A stretch of 8,561 nucleotides of DNA from Chloroflexi bacterium RBG_19FT_COMBO_48_23 (GTDB taxonomy: Bacteria > Chloroflexota > Dehalococcoidia > GIF9 > UBA5620), in contig MGOH01000082.1 of assembly GCA_001795315.1 (NCBI GenBank), forward strand, positions 1 to 8,561, written 5' to 3'. A program made the translations under genes and the position numbers. A model generated the notes under the pieces. That model worked only from the letters and a program-made list of their open reading frames with translations. It was not told the DNA's origin and searched no databases. Below, in pieces: positions 1-6,263 of the stretch (positions within the stretch are counted from its first letter, which is position 1; every line of letters starts with the position of its first letter).

Positions 1-403
1 AGCCGGCTTTATCCATGGGAGAAACCGTGGTTACGGTAACATCGATTTGCATGAAATCTTTGATCAGCCGAGGTATCTGATGGAAATAGTTGGGCACGAA
101 GTAGTTCAGCCCCACTCTAACCCCGGCTCTATCAGCCAGTCCAACAAACCAGGTATATACCTGAATACAATCGCAAAGGTCAGGCGCCAGTATGGTCATG
201 GCAGCATTCTCTGCCGGATGAAGGAAATAGAAGCTTATGTTTTTCAGATCCCCCTGTCTTGCCCTGTCTGCGATAGCAGTCAGAAGAGCAAAAGGTTCAG
301 CGTTGACCATGCCTGGCACGATGGTGGCACCATCCTGAATGTCTTCGACTGCCTTCTCCGGCGTGGTTAGCTTTTTTCGATATTCCTCAAAATAGCCACT
401 CAT
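1..403 (-). CDS. Acetyl-CoA hydrolase/4-hydroxybutyrate CoA-transferase family protein, N-terminal part (cut by window edge)
   Basis: The reading frame opens with ATG at 401-403 on the minus strand and stays open for 134 codons to the window edge. The protein begins MSGYFEEYRKKL. It shows the pattern of the acetyl-CoA hydrolase/transferase N-terminal domain: a Y-x3-L opening, an AVEDIQDGATIVPG segment near residues 18-31, an EP-x-ALL motif near 36-41, a FVGLADRAG stretch, and PNYFHQIPRLIKD followed by VSPMDKAG at the truncated end. Family members move CoA between acyl groups (acetate, butyrate, 4-hydroxybutyrate, succinate) in the cytoplasm through a glutamyl-CoA intermediate. The catalytic glutamate lies in the missing C-terminal part, so activity and substrate cannot be judged. 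It begins 29 nt after the phosphatase gene upstream, has its own good ribosome binding site, and is probably the last seen member of that transcript. Family assignment is fairly secure; substrate is unknown. Confidence 0.85.
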   Translation of the reverse strand, partial: MSGYFEEYRKKLTTPEKAVEDIQDGATIVPGMVNAEPFALLTAIADRARQGDLKNISFYFLHPAENAAMTILAPDLCDCIQVYTWFVGLADRAGVRVGLNYFVPNYFHQIPRLIKDFMQIDVTVTTVSPMDKAG

Positions 404-411
404 TGCTATTA

Positions 412-418
412 CTCCTTT
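412..418 (-). promoter_or_regulatory. Ribosome binding site of the CoA-transferase gene
   Basis: The minus strand reads AAAGGAG, eight bases before the ATG at 403. This is a strong Shine-Dalgarno sequence. It lies in the 29-nt spacer after the preceding stop codon and fixes the start of the CoA-transferase. Confidence 0.7.
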
Positions 419-432
419 ACCTCAGAAGCTGA

Positions 433-2154
433 CTAATTTCCCTTTCCATTAAACCTCAGAGCCAGCATGGTGATGTCGTCAGACTGGGGCATTCCACGAG
501 TGAATTTCTCTATCTCAGCTCTTACTGCACTTATTATGTACGTCGGTTCCCTGTCTTTCAAGCTGGACAGGCAATTTTTAAGTCTATCGCTAGAGAACAG
601 GTGTTTTTCTGGATTTTCAGCCTCTGTTACACCATCGGTATACATAAAAATAACATCGTTTGGCTTGAGTATTAGTTTTTGGCATTCGAATTTGACATCT
701 GGCATTACACCTACCACCAGGCTTTTAGACATCTGGATGAATTCAAACTCGCCGTCGGCGGTACATATTAAAGGTGGATTATGCCCACCATTGGCAAATA
801 ATATTTCACCGTTTTCCGTATTGAGCATTACACAGAAGCCCGTGAAAAACATAGAGAACTCATTATCAGGATACAACATACCGTTAACTCTGGTCAGAAT
901 TTGTTCCGGCGATAAGCCGCGTAATGCCTCCGTCTTCAACAGGGTTTTGCTAATAGCCATGAACAGCGCCGCCGGAATACCCTTTCCACAAACATCACCG
1001 ATATCAAAACATAGTTTATTCTGGTCAACAAAGAAGAAGTCATAGAAATCGCCGCCTACTTCTCTTGCCGGAGCCATGGTAGCAAAAATATCGAACTCTT
1101 TTCTATCTGGAAACGGAGGAAATGTCCTGGGCAGCATGCTGGTCTGAATTTCAGTAGCCACTCTTAGCTCACTATCGATACGCTCCTTGGCTGCGGTAGT
1201 TCTCTCGAGTTCCTTCATGTGTATTTTCAGGCTCTCAACCATATCCTGGAAGGTCCTGGCCAATTCCCCCAACTCATCGTTACGTCTGGCGACGGGGTTA
1301 ATTACGCTTGTCTGATACTCGCCTGAACCGATAACTTTAGCCCCGGTGCAAAGTAGCGACACGGGCGATGTCAGTCTCCTGACCATAAATACGGATGTAA
1401 TTGTGCCCACCAGCAGGACAACGACGGATGCCAGCCCAGCCCAGCGGAGCAAGTCCAGTGCCGCCTCGTGTGTTGCTTGAGCGGCAGCGGTACCGCCCAC
1501 AATAGATACAATCGTGTCATCAACACGCCAGACAAGTATGGCCGTTGTCCCCAGAATACAGGCAGCGAGCAGAAAAGTCACCATTAGTATGACTCTAGTT
1601 TCTAGGGTCAGCACAAGACGCCTGATAGCCAGCAGTAATAGAGGAACTATGACGAAAGCCAGCAGGACATTGGTCAGCAAAGAGGGTAGCAACCAGCCCA
1701 GAATGGCTTCCTGAAATGATATTCTGTGCAATACCAGGCTATCGATAAAGGTACCGGTAGTCAATCCGACCAGGTTAGCTATCAAGATGGACAATAGGAC
1801 TATGCCGAATTGTCCCACGGTCTTGATGATCCGTATACCCATTAGATAGACAATGCCCGGTATAGCTCCCAGCAGGCCATTGCCGATAGACCAGTCCCAA
1901 TACTGCAGTCCATATCCGGAGAGAAAGTCACCAAAAACGTTGCCCACAAATCCAGTGATAAATCCGGGAAGAGGGCCAAAAGCCAACCCCATGGTTATAG
2001 GAATTGCAACCTGCGGTCTCAGGCTAACTAAGGTGGCACCGGGTAGATGCAGGCCACTGAAAGCCCAGTTCAACAGCCCGTAAAACAGTGCTACACCTAG
2101 AGCAAGTAGCAGCTTTGTCGATATTGTTCTGCCTGCAAATATACCAGCTATCAT
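433..2154 (-). CDS. Membrane sensor with ECF-like TM domain, HAMP and SpoIIE/RsbU-type PP2C phosphatase
   Basis: This 573-residue protein has three parts. Residues about 12-180 are a multi-pass membrane domain with SLRPQVAIPITMGLAFGPLPG and a GNGLLGAIPG segment, resembling ECF-transporter S-component folds. Two further membrane helices (about 187-209 and 236-258) flank a short extracytoplasmic loop and lead into a HAMP linker (about 257-312) and a coiled coil (about 310-340). Residues about 345-570 are a SpoIIE/PP2C phosphatase with metal-binding motifs GGDFYDF (368-374), GDVCGKG (386-392), YTDGVTE (505-511) and SDDIT (558-562). All expected aspartates are present, so it should be active. Such enzymes dephosphorylate a STAS anti-sigma antagonist, here plausibly the product at 5734-6075. 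An in-frame TAA lies just upstream of the ATG, so the start cannot be much further out. No clear Shine-Dalgarno precedes it. The ligand of the membrane domain is unknown. Confidence 0.9.
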   Translation of the reverse strand: MIAGIFAGRTISTKLLLALGVALFYGLLNWAFSGLHLPGATLVSLRPQVAIPITMGLAFGPLPGFITGFVGNVFGDFLSGYGLQYWDWSIGNGLLGAIPGIVYLMGIRIIKTVGQFGIVLLSILIANLVGLTTGTFIDSLVLHRISFQEAILGWLLPSLLTNVLLAFVIVPLLLLAIRRLVLTLETRVILMVTFLLAACILGTTAILVWRVDDTIVSIVGGTAAAQATHEAALDLLRWAGLASVVVLLVGTITSVFMVRRLTSPVSLLCTGAKVIGSGEYQTSVINPVARRNDELGELARTFQDMVESLKIHMKELERTTAAKERIDSELRVATEIQTSMLPRTFPPFPDRKEFDIFATMAPAREVGGDFYDFFFVDQNKLCFDIGDVCGKGIPAALFMAISKTLLKTEALRGLSPEQILTRVNGMLYPDNEFSMFFTGFCVMLNTENGEILFANGGHNPPLICTADGEFEFIQMSKSLVVGVMPDVKFECQKLILKPNDVIFMYTDGVTEAENPEKHLFSSDRLKNCLSSLKDREPTYIISAVRAEIEKFTRGMPQSDDITMLALRFNGKGN

Positions 2155-2206
2155 CGGTGTTTATGCCATTTGCTATTTGCTGCAGACAGGCCTTGTTTCT
2201 GCAACG

Positions 2207-2635
2207 CTACCGCTTCTTCCCGATCAGCATCTTTCTCATTACCAGCGTGTTGCCTTCTTCCGCATCGAAGCTGTAGCTGACATCGTCCATCATAATTCTC
2301 ATCATATATATACCCAGCCCGCCGATTTTCCGTTTGTCCAGGTCCGCCTCCAGATCAGGCGGCGGAACAGATGACGGGTCAAAAGGTTTCCCCTTATCTC
2401 TGATGGTGGCTACGAAATCGTTGCCCTGCAACTCACAGGTCACAGTGATTATGCCACCTTCCCCAGAGTAGGCATAATTTATTATGTTGGTACACGCCTC
2501 ATCCACAGCCGTTTGTACTTCGAATACGCCTGTCTCTACGCCAAGCTGGCTCATCGAACTGGAAATGAAATCGGCGATTACCGACAGATTTTCCAGCTTA
2601 GCATCGACTTTTAACTCAAGTTGATTATTCTTCGT
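2207..2635 (-). CDS. RsbW/SpoIIAB-like anti-sigma factor serine kinase (HATPase_c_2), probable ACG start
   Basis: The GHKL ATPase fold of anti-sigma kinases is clear. The N box reads AVDEACTNIINYA, the G1 box IRDKGKPFD and the G2 box GGLGIYMM. The first ATG in frame (2552-2554) would give 115 residues and delete the first strand and helix. The conserved N-terminus continues upstream without a stop as LELKVDAKLENLSVIADFI to a TGA at 2639-2641. No ATG, GTG or TTG exists in that extension. An ACG at 2633-2635 sits 6 nt after a near-consensus ribosome binding site. It gives 142 residues, and places the N-box Glu and Asn at positions 46 and 50, the numbers I recall for SpoIIAB. Its family phosphorylates a STAS antagonist and binds a sigma factor. 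It lies between the two phosphatase genes, 10 nt after the preceding stop. The identity is secure; the start codon is inferred. Confidence 0.85.
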   Translation of the reverse strand, partial: TKNNQLELKVDAKLENLSVIADFISSSMSQLGVETGVFEVQTAVDEACTNIINYAYSGEGGIITVTCELQGNDFVATIRDKGKPFDPSSVPPPDLEADLDKRKIGGLGIYMMRIMMDDVSYSFDAEEGNTLVMRKMLIGKKR

Positions 2636-2638
2636 TGT

Positions 2639-2647
2639 TCACCCCCT
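2639..2647 (-). promoter_or_regulatory. Ribosome binding site of the RsbW-like gene, pointing to a non-ATG start
   Basis: The minus strand reads AGGGGGTGA, one mismatch from the full anti-SD complement AGGAGGTGA. It overlaps the TAG stop of the preceding phosphatase gene. The next standard start in the RsbW-like frame is more than 80 nt away. ACG at 2633-2635 is at ideal spacing. A GTG inside the site (2640-2642) is in another frame and meets a stop after five codons. Confidence 0.6.
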
Positions 2648-4013
2648 AAGTTGCCTTTAATATCACCAAGGTGAAATCGTCAAATTGAGGCTGGTCCTGA
2701 GCAAAGGTAAAAACTTCGTCCTTCACTCTGCCAACTAAATCTTTCACCGGCAAGTCTGCATTCCGATTTATCGTTTCAACAAGCCTTTTTTCGCCAAACT
2801 GTTCCCCCGCACTATTGATAGCCTCAGTGATGCCATCGGTATAAAAGACTACTATATCATTGCTGTCCAGTTCAATCTCCTTCTCCTCCAGGGAAACATC
2901 GTCTATAACACCCATGGCAATCCCGCTGGCTCGCAACAGGATAACATCTCCCGAACTTTTTTTAACCACAAAGGGTGGATTGTGACCGGCATTGACGTAT
3001 TGCAGCCGTCTTTTCTTAGGGTCCAGCACAGCATAAAATAAAGTTACGAACATACCCATCTTCGCTTCCTGCGAAATCAGGCGGTTTGCCTTCTGCATGG
3101 CTTGAGAAGCTGTGGGGTTGTCAGCGACGTTGGCTCGAACCAGCGTTCGGGACAGTGCCATAAACAAAGCTGCCGGCACACCTTTGCCCGATACATCAGC
3201 TATTATTATTCCCCACTTACCTTCGGAGACGGGTATAAAATCATAGAAATCTCCTCCAACCTGCCTCGCCGGCAAGTTCAGAGCAGCAAGTTCAAACCCC
3301 TCTATTATAGGTGGCGACTCAGGCAAAAAGCTTTGCTGGATTCCCCTGGCAGTCTCCATCTCATATTCTGTTCGCTCCAGTTCGCGTCTATAGCTTTCCT
3401 TTTCTTCCGCCGTCCTTCTCTCAGTTATCAGATTGCGTATTATAAAAGCGAAGATAGCCATACCCAGTGCATTAGCACCGGTCATAGGCAAAATAACCTC
3501 TTTAACCACCCCCAGTGCCTGCTCATATGGTTTGGCTATCAATAGCGTCAACCCCATATGTAATGATTCCATAAAGATAGCAAAAAGTATCGCCTGCCAA
3601 ACTGCAACGAACTCCCCTCTTTTAAGTCGATAAATGGCACCACCCAATAGACCGGCTATAACGGTGCTCAAAGCGCAAGGGATGCACACAAATCCACCAA
3701 GGAAATAGCGGTGCAGGCCACCTATTAGGCCTGCACCGAGGCCTACCACAGGACCACCAACAAGCCCGGCCACCATCGGACCGAGGTCTCTAATATTGGC
3801 TATGGCACCGGACGGCAGTATTAATCCACCATATGTGCCGAATACGGACAGTGCCCCAAAAAGCAAAATCAGGATAGCCTGGTTTTTAAAACTGAATTTT
3901 TTGTCTAATATCTGGGCAAAGAATCCGGTGCGGGTCAAAACGTAGGCAAAAGCAACAACTACGCAGGCAGTCTTAATCAGGTCTATCAATATACTGGCTA
4001 TTGATACGTCCAT
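2646..4013 (-). CDS. LytS-type 5TM sensor with SpoIIE/RsbU-type PP2C phosphatase
   Basis: This is a 455-residue membrane protein. Residues about 5-195 form a 5TM-5TMR_LYT-type receptor domain as in LytS/YhcK proteins. The signature is ANIRDLGPMVAGLVGGP at about 72-88, then GLGAGLIGGLHRYFLGGF at about 91-108. A charged, coiled-coil-like linker (about 197-225) leads to the SpoIIE phosphatase domain (about 225-454). Its motifs are GGDFYDF (253-259), ADVSGKG (272-278), YTDGITE (391-397) and FDDFT (444-448), with the metal-binding aspartates intact. The expected role is sensing a membrane or envelope signal and dephosphorylating a STAS antagonist to release a sigma factor or other partner. It starts 23 nt after the upstream gene with a modest AGGTTG ribosome binding site, and is followed 10 nt later by the RsbW-like kinase. 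It shares the catalytic domain type with the 433-2154 protein but has a different sensor. Confidence 0.92.
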   Translation of the reverse strand: MDVSIASILIDLIKTACVVVAFAYVLTRTGFFAQILDKKFSFKNQAILILLFGALSVFGTYGGLILPSGAIANIRDLGPMVAGLVGGPVVGLGAGLIGGLHRYFLGGFVCIPCALSTVIAGLLGGAIYRLKRGEFVAVWQAILFAIFMESLHMGLTLLIAKPYEQALGVVKEVILPMTGANALGMAIFAFIIRNLITERRTAEEKESYRRELERTEYEMETARGIQQSFLPESPPIIEGFELAALNLPARQVGGDFYDFIPVSEGKWGIIIADVSGKGVPAALFMALSRTLVRANVADNPTASQAMQKANRLISQEAKMGMFVTLFYAVLDPKKRRLQYVNAGHNPPFVVKKSSGDVILLRASGIAMGVIDDVSLEEKEIELDSNDIVVFYTDGITEAINSAGEQFGEKRLVETINRNADLPVKDLVGRVKDEVFTFAQDQPQFDDFTLVILKAT

Positions 4014-4036
4014 GTCAACCTAGTGCGAGGCGGTTT

Positions 4037-5515
4037 TCATCCCCTTGCTTTAGTAACATAATCAAGTAGCTCTTTACCAAAATCAGATTCAATCTGAACG
4101 TTTTTGAGGTCAACATCTACATTATTAAGATATTGTAAACGAAGTACATCACCGCCAAGCATTTCCGGGATGACTCCGGCAAAAAAGAAGCCAAGCATTT
4201 CCAGGGAGGCACAAAATTTCGGTGTAGCCGGGTGGGACAGAGGTAAATCAATATAGATACAGTCGATTCGACGCAGGCAAAGCTCCCGTAAACGGAATTT
4301 CACCAATCCTTCCAGGTCGGCTCCGTATTGTGCGATGAGCATAAAAGCACGGCTGGCATCAGCCTGCACCCTCACATCTACCTGAGAAGATGTAGGTATA
4401 TCAAACTGGTCTTTAACATCAGGTGCGCTGATAATATTCCGTCGGAAATTGTTCCTCTCATATATGCTACGGATAATCGCCTGATGGTGAAATGGCGGAT
4501 ACACATCTCGCTGTGGTTCCTCATTAAGCCTGGTATATAAGAGAACTGCAACTTGACGTTGTTGTCGATTTCCTTCCCGGATTTTTTTAAACAACATAGT
4601 TGCAGGGGTAAAACCTAAAAGGACACCTGTCTCGCGTGCTCCAATGGAAAGAGCTGCCTTCTGACTGTAGGCGTGAACGGTTACCGCTTCGCTATAAGTG
4701 CCATACATTCCCATACCCTTCGCATGTTCTACCGAAGCGCTTATTAACTTATTAAGTAAACCATGGCCTCTATATCGCGGGTCGACTACTGCCTGTCCTC
4801 TCTCTCCGATTCTAGCGTCAGGATGTTCCTTGCGTATTGCCAAATGGCCAATAACCTCATCATCGGGACTTAAGGCGACATGAGATATCAGCAATCCGCT
4901 TTCCAAAAATTCTCGCACTCTGTCAGGGAAATAAACATCACCATTAGCGTAGGTGTATCCATAGCAACGATACACACACCTGGACAAATCGACTGAGTCA
5001 TCCGGTCTCATCAAGCGTATTGTGAGTTGAATATCCTCCGGTACAGGGGAAAGAGGTAAGGCTCTGTCCTTCTCCTCTTCAGAAATATATGCTTCTACGT
5101 CTTTGTAGGGAAGGTTTTTAACGAGTTCGACTCTCTTGCCACGACGACCCAGGTTGAGAAAATGAATCTCGTCAGCAAAAGCTTTCATCAATATGATGCC
5201 GAGACCTGATTCTTTCTCGACGTCAAATTTTCTGAAATCAAAAGGCAACCCCTGGTCTTCAACTGCCACTACAACCTGCCCCGGCTTCCGCAGGATAACA
5301 ACATCGAAAGAACCCTGCTCTCCAGGGTCAAAAGCATGTTCAATCACATTCAAACAAGCTTCTTCCACCACGAGCTCAAGCTGCTCTATATCATTGCCGG
5401 ATAGGCCCAGCTTGGTGGAGATTTCTCGCACAAAACTGGCAACAGCAGGTAGGAACTCCACCTTTGCCACAAGTATAATACGAGCCACCTGTTGTTCTTC
5501 TTGAATATTATCCAT
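4037..5515 (-). CDS. Fusion of RsbW-like ATPase with GNAT acetyltransferase and a divergent C-terminal region
   Basis: This is a 492-residue soluble protein. Residues about 10-137 are an anti-sigma-type HATPase. The N box is LVVEEACLNVIEHAF with Glu52 and Asn56, the G1 box VEDQGLPFD (Asp87) and the G2 box ESGLGIILMKAF (102-113). Residues about 164-312 are a GNAT domain beginning IRLMRPDD. Its acetyl-CoA loop is VVDPRYRGHGLLNKL at about 243-257. The region after about 320 looks like a second, degenerate GNAT-type lobe (VRVQADASRAFML; LEMLGFFFAGVIPEML), but no CoA loop is visible there. The ATPase could phosphorylate the STAS protein encoded upstream. The acetyltransferase could be an output or sensor arm using acetyl-CoA. 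Substrates are unknown. The ATG at 5513-5515 is preceded by AAGGGCAG, a weak ribosome binding site. A fusion is certain from the single uninterrupted frame; function is inference. Confidence 0.87.
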   Translation of the reverse strand: MDNIQEEQQVARIILVAKVEFLPAVASFVREISTKLGLSGNDIEQLELVVEEACLNVIEHAFDPGEQGSFDVVILRKPGQVVVAVEDQGLPFDFRKFDVEKESGLGIILMKAFADEIHFLNLGRRGKRVELVKNLPYKDVEAYISEEEKDRALPLSPVPEDIQLTIRLMRPDDSVDLSRCVYRCYGYTYANGDVYFPDRVREFLESGLLISHVALSPDDEVIGHLAIRKEHPDARIGERGQAVVDPRYRGHGLLNKLISASVEHAKGMGMYGTYSEAVTVHAYSQKAALSIGARETGVLLGFTPATMLFKKIREGNRQQRQVAVLLYTRLNEEPQRDVYPPFHHQAIIRSIYERNNFRRNIISAPDVKDQFDIPTSSQVDVRVQADASRAFMLIAQYGADLEGLVKFRLRELCLRRIDCIYIDLPLSHPATPKFCASLEMLGFFFAGVIPEMLGGDVLRLQYLNNVDVDLKNVQIESDFGKELLDYVTKARG

Positions 5516-5733
5516 GAGGCTGCCCTTACAATATTAATCAGCACTCCTCTGAATATGCCCGTCGGCCGTAAAAGCCGCACTCCCTTAACGCTTGGCTAAC
5601 TTGTGTTTAATGCAATCCTGCTTATTTGCGATATCGAACAGAGATGCCAGGAGAAACTTGAAAGAGGAAAAGATGTAGCCCAATTTCTAACCTTCAAGAT
5701 GGTTCGAAATATGCCAGCCGTGACAATACCCAC
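5516..5733 (-). other. 218-nt gap inside the partner-switch cluster
   Basis: This separates the STAS gene from the ATPase-GNAT gene, whereas the other spacers in the cluster are 10 to 52 nt. The minus strand is open for about 45 codons from GTG at 5733, but the peptide has no recognisable pattern. No hairpin followed by a T run was seen in the transcript direction, and no convincing -35/-10 pair. The stretch may hold a weak internal promoter or a decayed coding remnant, but neither can be shown by eye. Confidence 0.4.
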
Positions 5734-6075
5734 CTACGCCTCGCTAAAACCACTAACAGCGGCCTCCTGGGTATCAAATATATTAAAAAGCTGGCTAAAT
5801 CCAGCGATGTCAAACACTTCCTTTATAAAAGGTTTCATGCAGGCCAGCTTGATATCCCCTTGCTGTTTTCTTGTTTTCTTAAGCGCTGCCAAAAAGACTC
5901 TAAGGCCTGAACTACTGATATACTCCAACTTCTCAAGGTCAATTACCAGGCAAGGTTGACCAGCCTCAATTAATGAGTCCATCTTCTTCTCTACCTCGGT
6001 TGCACAGTAGGCATCCAGCCTGCCCGATAGCGATAGCACGTTCACGCTCCCAAGTTTCTTCTCTACGATCTCCAT
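5734..6075 (-). CDS. STAS-domain anti-sigma factor antagonist (RsbV/SpoIIAA-like)
   Basis: This 113-residue protein is a single STAS domain, the usual size for RsbV/SpoIIAA. It opens with MEIVEKKLGSVNVLSLSGRLD and contains the central LVIDLEKLEYISSSGLRVF segment. By alignment with the SpoIIAA DSSGL motif, the phosphorylated serine should be Ser55 in ISSSGL. In its family the unphosphorylated form binds the anti-sigma kinase and frees the sigma factor; the kinase phosphorylates it and SpoIIE-type phosphatases reset it. It is the only STAS protein visible beside two ATPases and two phosphatases. The start is fixed by a perfect AGGAGG 7 nt upstream. It is the first gene of the minus-strand cluster, with a candidate promoter about 80 nt upstream, and is divergent from the CDF-like gene. 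Confidence 0.93.
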   Translation of the reverse strand: MEIVEKKLGSVNVLSLSGRLDAYCATEVEKKMDSLIEAGQPCLVIDLEKLEYISSSGLRVFLAALKKTRKQQGDIKLACMKPFIKEVFDIAGFSQLFNIFDTQEAAVSGFSEA

Positions 6076-6082
6076 CCTGTTG

Positions 6083-6088
6083 CCTCCT
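6083..6088 (-). promoter_or_regulatory. Ribosome binding site of the STAS gene
   Basis: A perfect AGGAGG on the minus strand lies 7 nt before the ATG at 6075. It is the strongest such site in the cluster and suggests high translation of the antagonist compared with the downstream kinase and phosphatase genes. Confidence 0.75.
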
Positions 6089-6154
6089 AGTTTTTGAGTT
6101 TCGTCGATTCGAACGCTTATGGGTATCTTTTGGTTCGGTTATCTCCTGCCGTAA

Positions 6155-6183
6155 AGTATAGCACACGTTAAACCAATTGATAA
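6155..6183 (-). promoter_or_regulatory. Candidate sigma-70/A-type promoter for the partner-switch cluster
   Basis: On the minus strand, TTATCA (6178-6183) is followed after exactly 17 nt by TATACT (6155-6160). The -10 is preceded by TGC, forming an extended -10 element. Transcription would start near 6148 and leave a leader of about 70 nt before the STAS ATG. The match is to the housekeeping consensus, not to a recognised alternative sigma factor. This is visual consensus matching only. Confidence 0.5.
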
Positions 6184-6208
6184 TTGTGAAGCCTATCATA
6201 GTGAAATC

Positions 6209-6217
6209 TGGTATTAT
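6209..6217 (+). promoter_or_regulatory. Candidate extended -10 promoter for the CDF-like gene
   Basis: The plus strand carries TGGTATTAT, a TGn motif joined to a five-of-six match to TATAAT. No good -35 is present. Transcription would begin around 6224, about 40 nt before the ATG at 6264. This position argues against translation starting at the upstream TTG at 6177. Confidence 0.35.
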
Positions 6218-6263
6218 TAAAGGCAACTGTAACATTAATCCTCACCGCCACATTACTGGAAAA

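Noticed and set aside
467..1045. Plus-strand ORF of 192 codons opposite the HAMP-phosphatase
   Set aside because: It is a shadow of the conserved PP2C domain on the minus strand, with no domain signal of its own.
5386..5580. Small minus-strand ORF overlapping the start of the ATPase-GNAT gene
   Set aside because: It overlaps well-conserved coding sequence in another frame and its peptide shows no recognisable pattern.
5598..5733. About 45-codon open stretch after the STAS gene on the minus strand
   Set aside because: It has a GTG start without a ribosome binding site, its composition matches no family, and it is too short to support by eye.
6177..6263. Longer start (TTG 6177) for the CDF-like protein
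   Set aside because: The extra 29 residues have no family similarity, the TTG lacks a ribosome binding site, and it lies upstream of the candidate promoter at 6209-6217.
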